A stretch of DNA of 12,773 nucleotides from an uncultured Chlorobiaceae bacterium (GCA_903874585.1 CAIQSY010000080.1:1-12773), one strand, 5' to 3'. Counted from the stretch's first letter, positions 1-5,822 are shown. Made by a program: numbers and translations. The notes: generated by a model from the letters alone, not told the origin.

Positions 1-589
1 AATCACCTTGATAATGGGTTGTCGGGAATTCCACTGTGTCACCACAGCACTCAAAATAGCGTAGTCGTACCGATTCGCCGAGAATCTGCATCTGTTTGCC
101 AGCATCATTGAAATAGTATTCCCGCGAGACATTATAGCCTTGCGTCTCAAGAAGATTGGCAATGCAATCGCCAAGAACGCCGCCACGTCCTCGCCCAATT
201 GTCAGCGGTCCGGTTGGGTTCGCACTCACATACTCAACAATTGCCGTTTTTCCTTTGCCCGCACATCCCTGCCCATAACTCTTGCCTTCACACAACACCT
301 TCTCAACGGAACGCATGATAAAGAGCGGCGTCAGGTAAAAGTTGATGAAACCAGCACCTGCTATGTCGATTTTTGCAATGGTTTCTGGTGGAAATACTAT
401 ATGACGGATAATCTCCTGTGCCAGTTCACGTGGATTTTTTTTGCGCTCTTTGGCTATGAGCAAGGCAATATTCGTTGAAAAATCCCCAAATTTTTTATCA
501 GCAGGTTGTTCAATCTGAATTGGTTTTTCGGTGATAATATTGGCTGAAAGCAGCGCATTCTGGATAAGAGGAAGGAAAAAATCGTGCAT
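1..589 (-). CDS. argS: Arginyl-tRNA synthetase, N-terminal part (runs off the left edge)
   Basis: Class I aminoacyl-tRNA synthetase that charges tRNA-Arg in the cytoplasm. Only the first 196 residues lie in the window. The reading frame from the ATG at 589 down to 1 has no stop. Residues 1-110 look like the ArgRS N-terminal tRNA-recognition (Add-1) domain, with the typical stretches KKFGDFSTNIA (about 32-42) and GAGFINFYL (78-86). The catalytic domain opens with VEYVSANPTGPL at 118-129, an ArgRS hallmark, followed by REYYFNDAGKQM at 156-167. The HIGH signature that should follow is TIGR (130-133), so both histidines are replaced. It starts 31 bases downstream of the HAD gene on the same strand, so it is probably the last visible member of the trpS operon. 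No clear Shine-Dalgarno sequence precedes the start. Identity is confident; the C-terminal half is not visible. Confidence 0.93.
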   Translation of the reverse strand, partial: MHDFFLPLIQNALLSANIITEKPIQIEQPADKKFGDFSTNIALLIAKERKKNPRELAQEIIRHIVFPPETIAKIDIAGAGFINFYLTPLFIMRSVEKVLCEGKSYGQGCAGKGKTAIVEYVSANPTGPLTIGRGRGGVLGDCIANLLETQGYNVSREYYFNDAGKQMQILGESVRLRYFECCGDTVEFPTTHYQGD

Positions 590-620
590 AAGTGTTCGTT
601 TATCAAAAAGTAGTGGATGC

Positions 621-1301
621 TTATTTGCCGATGAGTTCAATGAGCTGCTCTGGGTTAATCATCGTAAAATCGTCAATAATGGCGATGACATTGTCGAAGT
701 TCTTGAAGGCGTCGGCGCTGTTGGTTGTGGTAACGGCAACGCAGCGCATATTTGCCCGACGGGCAGCCTCAACACCTGGCAGCGCATCTTCAAAAACAAT
801 GCAGTGCAATGGCGGTACCTTCAGCAGTTCGGCGGCACGTAAAAAAATATCAGGATGAGGTTTGCCTTGTTGTACTTGCGATGGATCAACCAGAGCCTGA
901 AATCGTCCCGTCAACGTGAGTAAGCCAAGAATATAATCGATATTTTTCGCACCAGCGCCAGTACCAATACCGAGGCGAATATCCAGCTTGTCCGCGGCAT
1001 CAAGAAATTGGTGAAGTCCCGGCATTGGTGTAATGCGTTTGCGCGACATCACTCGGTAAAGAAAATCTTTGAACTCAGTTAACCTGTTTGCCTCCGTTTC
1101 ACTGATATTTGGATCGAGAAAATAGCGAAGCACGTCGTGCCCCTTCATGCCTGCAGTCTCTACAAGATAGCGTTCAGCATCAAGTCCCTCAAGCCCAAAG
1201 TCTTTAAAGAGTTCAACCCAAGATTCAGCATGAAAACGCATATTGTCAGTAAGCACTCCATCCATATCGAAAATGAAGGCATAATTGCTGTTGTTCAGCA
1301 T
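621..1301 (-). CDS. HAD-superfamily hydrolase, beta-phosphoglucomutase-like
   Basis: A 226-residue haloacid-dehalogenase-fold enzyme of the subfamily I group that includes beta-phosphoglucomutase and phosphoglycolate-type phosphatases. Motif I is FDMDGVLTDN (11-20), with nucleophile Asp12 and acid/base Asp14. A helical cap lies at about 20-90. Motif II is the Thr of GIGTG (Thr114), motif III is Lys147 in GKPHPDIF, and motif IV is Glu171-Asp172 in VFEDALPGVEAA. All catalytic residues are present, so it should be an active cytoplasmic phosphatase or phosphomutase, but the substrate cannot be read from the sequence. The start codon overlaps the end of trpS by 7 bases (1295-1301), indicating translational coupling, and argS follows 31 bases later. 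A house-cleaning sugar-phosphate phosphatase is as likely as a true mutase. Confidence 0.9.
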   Translation of the reverse strand: MLNNSNYAFIFDMDGVLTDNMRFHAESWVELFKDFGLEGLDAERYLVETAGMKGHDVLRYFLDPNISETEANRLTEFKDFLYRVMSRKRITPMPGLHQFLDAADKLDIRLGIGTGAGAKNIDYILGLLTLTGRFQALVDPSQVQQGKPHPDIFLRAAELLKVPPLHCIVFEDALPGVEAARRANMRCVAVTTTNSADAFKNFDNVIAIIDDFTMINPEQLIELIGK

Positions 1302-2356
1302 GATGGTTTTTCTCTACAAGTTACTCGTTTTATTTCACCAAGTTGCATCGCTTCTCGCACTTCCTGCATGGTTGCGTTGGCAATTTGTTTCGCTTTTATT
1401 TCACCTTCAGCAAGAATCTCTTTGACCTCATCGAGACGTGCTTCATAGTGTCGGCGCTTTTCGAGGATTGGAGCAAGCTCTTGCGAAATATTTGCAGCGC
1501 AGAGCTTTTTGCAATCAACGCAGCCAAGCGTTCCCGCACGGCAATCATTGGCGATGGTATCGAGTTGTTCTGGCGACGAAAATTTTGCATGATAGCTGAA
1601 AACCGTACAGACTTCTGGATGCCCGGGATCATTTTTCCGGACTTTCAGTGTATCGGTTACGGCTGTACGCATCTTTTTCAACACATCGTCGGGATTATCC
1701 GAGAGAAAAATGGTGTTGCCGAGCGACTTCGACATCTTTGCTTTTCCATCAAGACCCACCAAACGAGAGAATTTTGTGATTTTTGGGGCAGGTTCTGCAA
1801 ACACTTCACCTTTTACAGGATGCGCGTATTGATTGTTGAATTTGCGGGCAATCTCTCTGGTAATTTCCACATGGGGAATCTGATCTTCACCCACAGGGAC
1901 TACATTCGCTTTATAAAGGAGAATATCTGCTGATTGTAAAACAGGATAGCCAAGGTGCCCGTATGTCAGCGACTCCATATTCAAGTCGCGCACCTGCTCC
2001 TTCAGTGTTGGATTTCTTTCAAGTCGGGCAGAGGTGATGAGCATGGCAAAAAGCAGAAAAAGCTCCGCATGTTCTTTTACCTGCGATTGGCGAAAAACAG
2101 GGCTCTTTTCAGGGTCGATACCGGCAGCAAGCCAGTCAATCAGCATATCGAGCGAATGGTTGTAAATATCGACTGTTTCCAGCGACGTGGTCAAATTGTG
2201 ATAATCCGCAATAAGAAAACAGGTTTCATAAGCTCGTTCGCCTGTGTCAAGAAGGAGATTCTGCTGCTCAACCCAATTCTCCAGAGCACCGGTATAATGT
2301 CCGAGATGGAGTTTGCCGGTTGGGCGCATACCACTTAAAATTCGCTGAGTTCCCAT
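1295..2356 (-). CDS. trpS: Tryptophanyl-tRNA synthetase with a putative iron-sulfur cysteine motif
   Basis: Class I synthetase, 353 residues, charging tRNA-Trp in the cytoplasm. RILSGMRPTGKLHLGHYTGA at 5-24 contains the HIGH signature (HLGH, 17-20), AKMSKSLGN at 206-214 is the KMSKS loop, and GEDQIPHVEITREIA at 156-170 is the usual ATP/Trp-site region. Four cysteines, Cys250, 272, 279 and 282, sit after the KMSKS loop with spacing C-x21-C-x6-C-x2-C. This is close to the C-x22-C-x6-C-x2-C set that binds a [4Fe-4S] cluster in Thermotoga maritima TrpRS, where it lies near the anticodon-binding region. It is the first gene of the trpS-HAD-argS operon. The ATG at 2356 places the canonical RILSGMRPTG near the N-terminus, which supports this start although no clear ribosome binding site precedes it. 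Confidence 0.96.
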   Translation of the reverse strand: MGTQRILSGMRPTGKLHLGHYTGALENWVEQQNLLLDTGERAYETCFLIADYHNLTTSLETVDIYNHSLDMLIDWLAAGIDPEKSPVFRQSQVKEHAELFLLFAMLITSARLERNPTLKEQVRDLNMESLTYGHLGYPVLQSADILLYKANVVPVGEDQIPHVEITREIARKFNNQYAHPVKGEVFAEPAPKITKFSRLVGLDGKAKMSKSLGNTIFLSDNPDDVLKKMRTAVTDTLKVRKNDPGHPEVCTVFSYHAKFSSPEQLDTIANDCRAGTLGCVDCKKLCAANISQELAPILEKRRHYEARLDEVKEILAEGEIKAKQIANATMQEVREAMQLGEIKRVTCREKPSC

Positions 2357-2413
2357 AGGTGTGATGATTGCCGCCTTACTGGCAGCGGTGCTGCGGCTGT
2401 TTGCTGGCGCTTT

Positions 2414-2441
2414 ATTTTACTTGCATTTAAAACTGTATGAA
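2414..2441 (-). promoter_or_regulatory. Candidate trpS operon promoter
   Basis: On the minus strand, TTCATA (2441-2436) and TAAAAT (2419-2414) are separated by 16 bases. They match the sigma-70 -35 consensus at 4 of 6 and the -10 consensus at 5 of 6. Transcription would start about 50 bases upstream of the trpS ATG. The leader then contains a short hairpin (GCAGC/GCTGC with a 3-base loop) and GCCGC/GCGGC alternatives just before the start codon. This is a pattern match only; no T-box or other known riboswitch was recognised. The region 2357-2574 contains no convincing gene. Confidence 0.3.
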
Positions 2442-2540
2442 CTACAAGTTATCACAGTTGAGAGAAAGATAAAAGGTCTTTTGTTTGTTTTTTGTTTTCA
2501 CGAGAGCAAGCGCTATATTGTGCCACTTGTTTTCGATTTC

Positions 2541-2574
2541 TTGACACAACAGAGAGACCGAAAGCCAATATATT
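2541..2574 (+). promoter_or_regulatory. ffs: Candidate promoter elements upstream of the SRP RNA
   Basis: A perfect -35-like TTGACA lies at 2541-2546 and a TATATT at 2569-2574, directly before the first base of the SRP RNA closing stem. The 22-base spacing is too long for a standard sigma-70 promoter. TATATT also abuts the mapped RNA end, so at least one element is probably misassigned. A promoter must lie near here because the stable RNA begins at about 2575, but its exact elements are uncertain. Confidence 0.3.
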
Positions 2575-2676
2575 AGAGAGTAAGTCCTATACAACGCTCA
2601 GTTGCCCAACCATGTCAGATCCGGAAGGAAGCAGCATCCGGTAATATGAGTGTGTGATATAGTCAGCTTACTCTCT
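2575..2676 (+). ncRNA. ffs: Signal recognition particle RNA, small bacterial (4.5S) type
   Basis: This RNA binds Ffh (SRP54) and targets nascent membrane and secreted proteins to FtsY. The near-invariant helix-8 segment is at about 2614-2635: GTCAGATCCGG, then AAGGAAGCAGC, carrying the GGAA tetraloop and the asymmetric Ffh-binding loop. The ends AGAGAGTAAG (2575-2584) and CTTACTCTCT (2667-2676) form a perfect 10-bp closing stem. Inside it, CTATAC..CTCA pairs imperfectly with TGAG..TATAG, and GTTGCC pairs with GGTAAT using wobble pairs. The result is one long hairpin of about 100 nt without an Alu domain, as expected for the small Gram-negative form. A run of seven T (2676-2682) follows immediately. 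An open frame beginning inside this RNA is not a real gene start. Confidence 0.93.
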
Positions 2677-2682
2677 TTTTTT
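2667..2682 (+). terminator. SRP RNA 3' stem arm plus T-tract
   Basis: The 3' arm of the perfect 10-bp SRP RNA closing stem ends at 2676, and an uninterrupted run of seven T starts there (2676-2682). Stem plus T-run is the arrangement of an intrinsic terminator, but the stem is A/T-rich in half of its pairs. Termination may be partial, which matters because the next gene starts only 33 bases further on. Confidence 0.5.
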
Positions 2683-2704
2683 ATTTCATCACATTTCATC
2701 ATAT

Positions 2705-2710
2705 CGGGAG
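2705..2710 (+). promoter_or_regulatory. Ribosome binding site deciding the DHS-like start
   Basis: CGGGAG ends 5 bases before the ATG at 2716. It favours this start over in-frame upstream ATGs (for example 2650), which lie inside the SRP RNA. Confidence 0.7.
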
Positions 2711-2715
2711 TAGTT

Positions 2716-3765
2716 ATGCCGTCATCTTTCAAAAAAGAGGAACTACTAAGCGCGCCGGTTCGCCATATTGATATCAAGCAACTCAACATTGTCCCGCTTA
2801 TCGATCAGATGAGCGACACCGCTTTTCAAGCAAGGAATCTTGCGCGAGCAGCTTCAATTGTTGACCTCATGCAGCAGGATAAGGAGTGCGCGGTTATTCT
2901 CACTCTTGCGGGTTCACTGATTAGCGCTGGCTTGAAACAGGTCATTATTGATATGATCGAGAACAATATGGTTGATGCGATTGTCTCGACTGGCGCAAAT
3001 ATTGTTGATCAGGACTTTTTTGAGGCACTTGGATTCCGACATTACAAGGGCTCCCAGTTTATGGATGATGCCACTCTTCGTGATCTGCATATCGACCGCA
3101 TTTACGACACATACATCGACGAGGATGATCTCCGTGTTTGTGACGACACGACGGCAATTATCGCCAATTCGATGAAGCCGGGTGCGTACTCTTCACGCGA
3201 GTTTATTATTGCAATGGGTAAATACATTGCCGATAATAATCTCGATAAGAACTCCATTGTTTATAAAGCCTACGAAAAGGGGGTGCCAATTTTCTGTCCC
3301 GCTTTTTCAGATTGTTCTGCTGGTTTTGGTTTAGTGCATCATCAGTGGCATAATCCCGACACTCATGTCTCCATCGATTCTGTCAAGGATTTTCGTGAAC
3401 TCACCAAAATCAAAATCGAGAATGATAAGACTGGTATTTTTATGATTGGTGGAGGTGTGCCGAAAAACTTTACTCAGGATATTGTGGTTGCGGCTGAAGT
3501 GCTTGGTCATGAGGATGTTTCCATGCACACCTATGCAGTGCAGATTACCGTAGCCGATGAGCGTGATGGTGCGCTTTCTGGCTCAACGCTCAAGGAGGCA
3601 AGTTCCTGGGGCAAGGTGGATACTGTTTATGAGCAGATGGTTTTTGCGGAGGCAACAATTGCTCTGCCGCTCATTGCTGGTTATGCTTATCATAAACGGA
3701 ACTGGGAAGGTCGCAAGCCAAAGAATTTCAACGCTTTACTCGACGGTAAAACCATAAACTCATAA
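2716..3765 (+). CDS. Deoxyhypusine-synthase-like enzyme (probable polyamine aminobutyl transferase)
   Basis: A 349-residue member of the deoxyhypusine synthase family. Eukaryotic and archaeal DHS uses NAD to move an aminobutyl group from spermidine to a lysine of eIF5A. Bacteria have no eIF5A, so the bacterial branch must use another acceptor; homospermidine formation from putrescine is the best-supported idea for such homologues. Visible family features are a Rossmann-type NAD region with LAGSLISAGL (64-73) and STGANIVDQDFF (91-102), GGGVPKN at 245-251, and SSWGKV at 296-301. The lysine (Lys300) in the last motif matches the imine-forming catalytic lysine of DHS. The position of the human active-site His in the GGG-VKHH segment is Asn251 here. 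The start is chosen by the ribosome binding site and because the longer frame runs into the SRP RNA. Transaldolase follows after 11 bases, indicating an operon. Family certain, reaction inferred. Confidence 0.88.
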   Translation: MPSSFKKEELLSAPVRHIDIKQLNIVPLIDQMSDTAFQARNLARAASIVDLMQQDKECAVILTLAGSLISAGLKQVIIDMIENNMVDAIVSTGANIVDQDFFEALGFRHYKGSQFMDDATLRDLHIDRIYDTYIDEDDLRVCDDTTAIIANSMKPGAYSSREFIIAMGKYIADNNLDKNSIVYKAYEKGVPIFCPAFSDCSAGFGLVHHQWHNPDTHVSIDSVKDFRELTKIKIENDKTGIFMIGGGVPKNFTQDIVVAAEVLGHEDVSMHTYAVQITVADERDGALSGSTLKEASSWGKVDTVYEQMVFAEATIALPLIAGYAYHKRNWEGRKPKNFNALLDGKTINS

Positions 3766-3770
3766 GGGAG
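3764..3770 (+). promoter_or_regulatory. Strong Shine-Dalgarno of the transaldolase gene
   Basis: AAGGGAG overlaps the stop of the preceding gene and ends 6 bases before the ATG at 3777. It is the best Shine-Dalgarno match in the window; several other genes here (sdhC, sdhA, the csmB-like gene, trpS) have none that is obvious. Confidence 0.75.
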
Positions 3771-3776
3771 ATAATA

Positions 3777-4445
3777 ATGCAATTTTTTATTGATACAGCA
3801 AATCTTGCTGAAATCGGCGCCGCACACCAGATGGGCGTGCTTGCCGGTGTTACCACCAATCCTTCGCTGATTGCAAAAATTGTGGACGATCCTGCTGCGT
3901 TTACATGGCAAATGTTCAAAGATCATATTTCGCAAATTTGCCAGATTGTTGATGGTCCGGTCAGCGCAGAAGTGACAGCGCTTGACGCTGATGGTATGAT
4001 AGCAGAGGGTGAAGAGCTGGCGGAAATTGCTGAAAATGTTGTGATCAAATGTCCTGTGACGATGGAAGGACTGAAAGCAATCACCTATTTTGACAGCCAG
4101 GATATTGCAACCAATGCCACGCTGGTTTTTTCAGCAAATCAGGCGCTGCTTGCCGCTAATGCTGGTGCAAGTTATGTCAGCCCGTTTGTTGGCAGGCTTG
4201 ATGATGTCAGTTCGGATGGCATGGCGCTGGTCAAGCAAATTGTTACGATGTTCAAAAATTACGATTACATGCCTGAAGTGATTGTTGCAAGTATTCGTCA
4301 TCCACAGCATGTTATTGATGCGGCAATGGTTGGCGCTGATATTGCAACCATTCCTTATAGCGTGATTCGTCAGCTTCTCAGCCATCCATTGACCGATCAG
4401 GGTGTGAAGAAGTTTACCGAAGATGCTGCAATTATGAAAAAGTAG
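3777..4445 (+). CDS. tal: Transaldolase, short TalC/MipB-type
   Basis: Class I aldolase of 222 residues, a TIM barrel of the short TalC/fructose-6-phosphate-aldolase subfamily, acting in the non-oxidative pentose phosphate pathway. MQFFIDTANLAEI opens the barrel with Asp6, GVTTNPSLI (24-32) follows, and VVIKCPVTMEGL (88-99) carries the Schiff-base lysine Lys91. By alignment from memory with E. coli FSA and TalB, the three residues that set the water network are Glu65, Thr115 and Phe137. TalB has Glu/Thr/Phe whereas FSA has Gln/Thr/Tyr. This favours true transaldolase over fructose-6-phosphate aldolase. In a green sulfur bacterium it would serve sugar-phosphate interconversion downstream of reductive TCA carbon fixation. 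It is second in a two-gene operon with the DHS-like gene; the shared transcript does not by itself imply a shared pathway. Confidence 0.93.
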   Translation: MQFFIDTANLAEIGAAHQMGVLAGVTTNPSLIAKIVDDPAAFTWQMFKDHISQICQIVDGPVSAEVTALDADGMIAEGEELAEIAENVVIKCPVTMEGLKAITYFDSQDIATNATLVFSANQALLAANAGASYVSPFVGRLDDVSSDGMALVKQIVTMFKNYDYMPEVIVASIRHPQHVIDAAMVGADIATIPYSVIRQLLSHPLTDQGVKKFTEDAAIMKK

Positions 4446-4502
4446 TGAGTTTTGGTGTGTTGCGGGTGCTCCGCATTGCGTTCTTACACACTCATCTTTT
4501 TT
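4446..4502 (+). terminator. Possible intrinsic terminator after transaldolase
   Basis: Immediately after the stop codon, TGCGG (4461-4465) and CCGCA (4471-4475) form a short hairpin. Outer segments GTGTGT (4455-4460) and ACACAC (4486-4491), and TGAG (4446-4449) and CTCA (4491-4494), can extend it with internal loops. A run of six T (4497-4502) follows. The structure is interrupted, so confidence is moderate. It lies in the gap between two convergent genes. Confidence 0.45.
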
Positions 4503-4522
4503 CAATTTCTCCTCAAACGTGC

Positions 4523-4558
4523 TCGATATCGCGAATCATCGCCGGTTTGCGATATCGA
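4523..4558. repeat. Inverted repeat spanning the stop codon of the RlpA-like gene
   Basis: TCGATATCGC (4523-4532) and GCGATATCGA (4549-4558) are perfect 10-base inverted arms around a 16-base loop that includes the rlpA stop codon. Each arm contains the self-complementary octamer CGATATCG. No T-run follows on either strand, so it is not a standard terminator. It could be a 3' stabilising stem for the convergent transcripts. Confidence 0.6.
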
Positions 4559-5060
4559 ATTGTGTAACCTCTTTGGCAAGCACCTCAACTTTGACGGGTG
4601 CAGTTCCTTTCTCAAAAAATCCAAGCCGTTTCGCAGCTTCGGCGCTTAAGTCGATAATGCGGTCGCCAATAAATGGACCTCTGTCGTTAACACGAACAAT
4701 AATGGTTGCTTTTGTCTCAAGATTCGTAACCTTGACGAGCGATGGCAATGGAAGATATTTGTGTGCGGCGCTTGGCCGTGATGGATCGAAAACCTCCCCA
4801 TAAGCGGTCAGTTGTCCATGATTTTGCGCGAGCGTCTCTTGCCCGTACCATGATGCAAGACCTGTCTCTTCATAGGCAACGGCCTCTTCGTAACTCATCG
4901 GCACGTAAACTTTGCCATCAATAATGTATGGCGTGTTTTTTAATTTGCCGAGCCGATACGCCTCTTCAGGTGAAATGCCACTGAAGTCAAGTCGTGACGA
5001 GGAGCAGGAGCTGAGCAGAAACGGTAACATCAGCAATCCCGTGAGAACAATATGGCGCAT
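4536..5060 (-). CDS. rlpA: RlpA-like double-psi beta-barrel lipoprotein
   Basis: A 174-residue septal-ring lytic transglycosylase RlpA-family protein. The chosen start at 5060 gives a classic lipoprotein signal: MRH, a hydrophobic stretch, then lipobox LSSC with Cys19 as the lipidated residue, so the protein should be exported and membrane-anchored. A linker of about 45 residues precedes the double-psi beta-barrel domain, marked by GLASWYG (67-73), TAYGEVFDPS (85-94), VKVTNLE (109-115) and VNDRGPF..DRIIDLS (124-139), which holds the conserved catalytic-type Asp126. The C-terminal SPOR domain of E. coli RlpA is absent, so septal targeting by SPOR binding to denuded glycan is not expected. The same frame stays open upstream to 5573, but that part is antisense to the cyclase gene and unlike any known protein. 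It lies divergent to the cyclase gene and convergent with transaldolase. Confidence 0.88.
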   Translation of the reverse strand: MRHIVLTGLLMLPFLLSSCSSSRLDFSGISPEEAYRLGKLKNTPYIIDGKVYVPMSYEEAVAYEETGLASWYGQETLAQNHGQLTAYGEVFDPSRPSAAHKYLPLPSLVKVTNLETKATIIVRVNDRGPFIGDRIIDLSAEAAKRLGFFEKGTAPVKVEVLAKEVTQFDIANRR

Positions 5061-5168
5061 CGTATCGAGCAATCTGCATTGGTTAACAATCGTTTTAAAA
5101 AGTGATGAAAGGTACAGAATTTCTCTGATATTTAATTTTATCATCCATTGGAATGGAGTTTTCGAGCA

Positions 5169-5822
5169 ATGCAAGTTATTGATCTCAGCCAACGGCTTGA
5201 AGCTGGAATGCCTTGTTATCCCGGCACTCCAGCACCACGGTTTCAGCCAATCAGCACTATCGCATCCAACGGATTTGCGGAGCAGCTTCTGACGTTTTCC
5301 TCCCATACCGGTACGCATATTGATTTGCCATCGCATATTCTTGCTGGTGCGCCATCGCTTGATGCGTTCGATATCAGCCGCTTTGCCGGTAACGGCTTGG
5401 TGCTCGATGTGCGGAACATACATGACTGTTTGATGACTCTTGAGATGCTCAAGCCTTTTCAGGCAGATATTACTGAGTGTGAGTTTCTTTTGCTGTGCTC
5501 TGGTATGAGCAACACTTGGGGCACTTCTGCCTATTTTGAGCAATATCCGACACTCTCTCTCGAAGCGGCACAATGGCTTGCTGGTTTACAGCTCAAAGGT
5601 GTTGGTGTCGATATGCTCTCGGTTGATGCGCCGGATGCCACTGATTTTCCCATCCACAAGATTCTCTTGCAGCAAGGGCTTATTATTGTTGAGAATCTGG
5701 CAAATCTTTTTCCACTCTTGCATCAATCTTTTATTTTTTGCTGTTTTCCGCTGAAGATATCGCAGGGAGACGCATCTCCGGTGCGAGCGGTTGCGCTGTT
5801 TGATAGTAACAATTGTTACTGA
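5169..5822 (+). CDS. Cyclase / kynurenine-formamidase-family metal hydrolase
   Basis: A 217-residue member of the KynB-like cyclase family (PF04199), metal-dependent amidases and cyclases. The signature SSHTGTHIDLPSHILAG is at 44-60, with metal-binding His46, His50, Asp52 and His56. The N-terminal VIDLSQRLEAGMPCYPG (3-19) is also typical. The mid and C-terminal segments LLLCSGMSNTWG (107-118) and GVGVDMLSVDAPD (144-156) complete the fold. The ATG at 5169 is preferred over the in-frame ATG at 5148 because GGAG (5155-5158) lies 10 bases upstream and the family normally begins at the IDLS strand. No tryptophan-degradation genes are nearby, so kynurenine formamidase activity is not implied and the substrate is unknown. 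It is divergently arranged with the RlpA-like gene across a 108-base gap. Confidence 0.88.
   Translation: MQVIDLSQRLEAGMPCYPGTPAPRFQPISTIASNGFAEQLLTFSSHTGTHIDLPSHILAGAPSLDAFDISRFAGNGLVLDVRNIHDCLMTLEMLKPFQADITECEFLLLCSGMSNTWGTSAYFEQYPTLSLEAAQWLAGLQLKGVGVDMLSVDAPDATDFPIHKILLQQGLIIVENLANLFPLLHQSFIFCCFPLKISQGDASPVRAVALFDSNNCY
5805..5820. repeat. Perfect 16-base palindrome at the end of the cyclase gene
   Basis: AGTAACAATTGTTACT is exactly self-complementary and covers the last coding codons; its final T is the first base of the TGA stop. It is followed by GATTTTTATT on the plus strand, so in RNA it could act as a weak terminator. As DNA it has the shape of a dimeric-regulator operator, about 95 bases before sdhC. 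Confidence 0.55.

Noticed and set aside
1343..1933. 196-residue plus-strand open frame
   Set aside because: Fully antisense to trpS; composition rich in Phe, Cys and His is typical of a shadow frame.
2361..2576. 71-residue plus-strand open frame between trpS and the SRP RNA
   Set aside because: No ribosome binding site, no recognisable family, and it covers the likely promoter regions of both flanking transcripts; probably chance.
2650..2715. In-frame upstream starts for the DHS-like gene
   Set aside because: They lie inside or just after the SRP RNA, and the GGGAG ribosome binding site points to 2716.
5061..5573. 171-codon open extension upstream of the RlpA-like gene on the minus strand
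   Set aside because: It is antisense to the well-supported cyclase gene, its translation is rich in Arg, Cys and Trp without a recognisable fold, and the internal Met at 5060 begins a perfect lipoprotein signal.
5169..5822. Kynurenine formamidase of a tryptophan-degradation pathway linked to trpS
   Set aside because: No kynurenine pathway genes are visible, trpS is on the other strand in another operon, and the metal motif is shared by the whole cyclase family.
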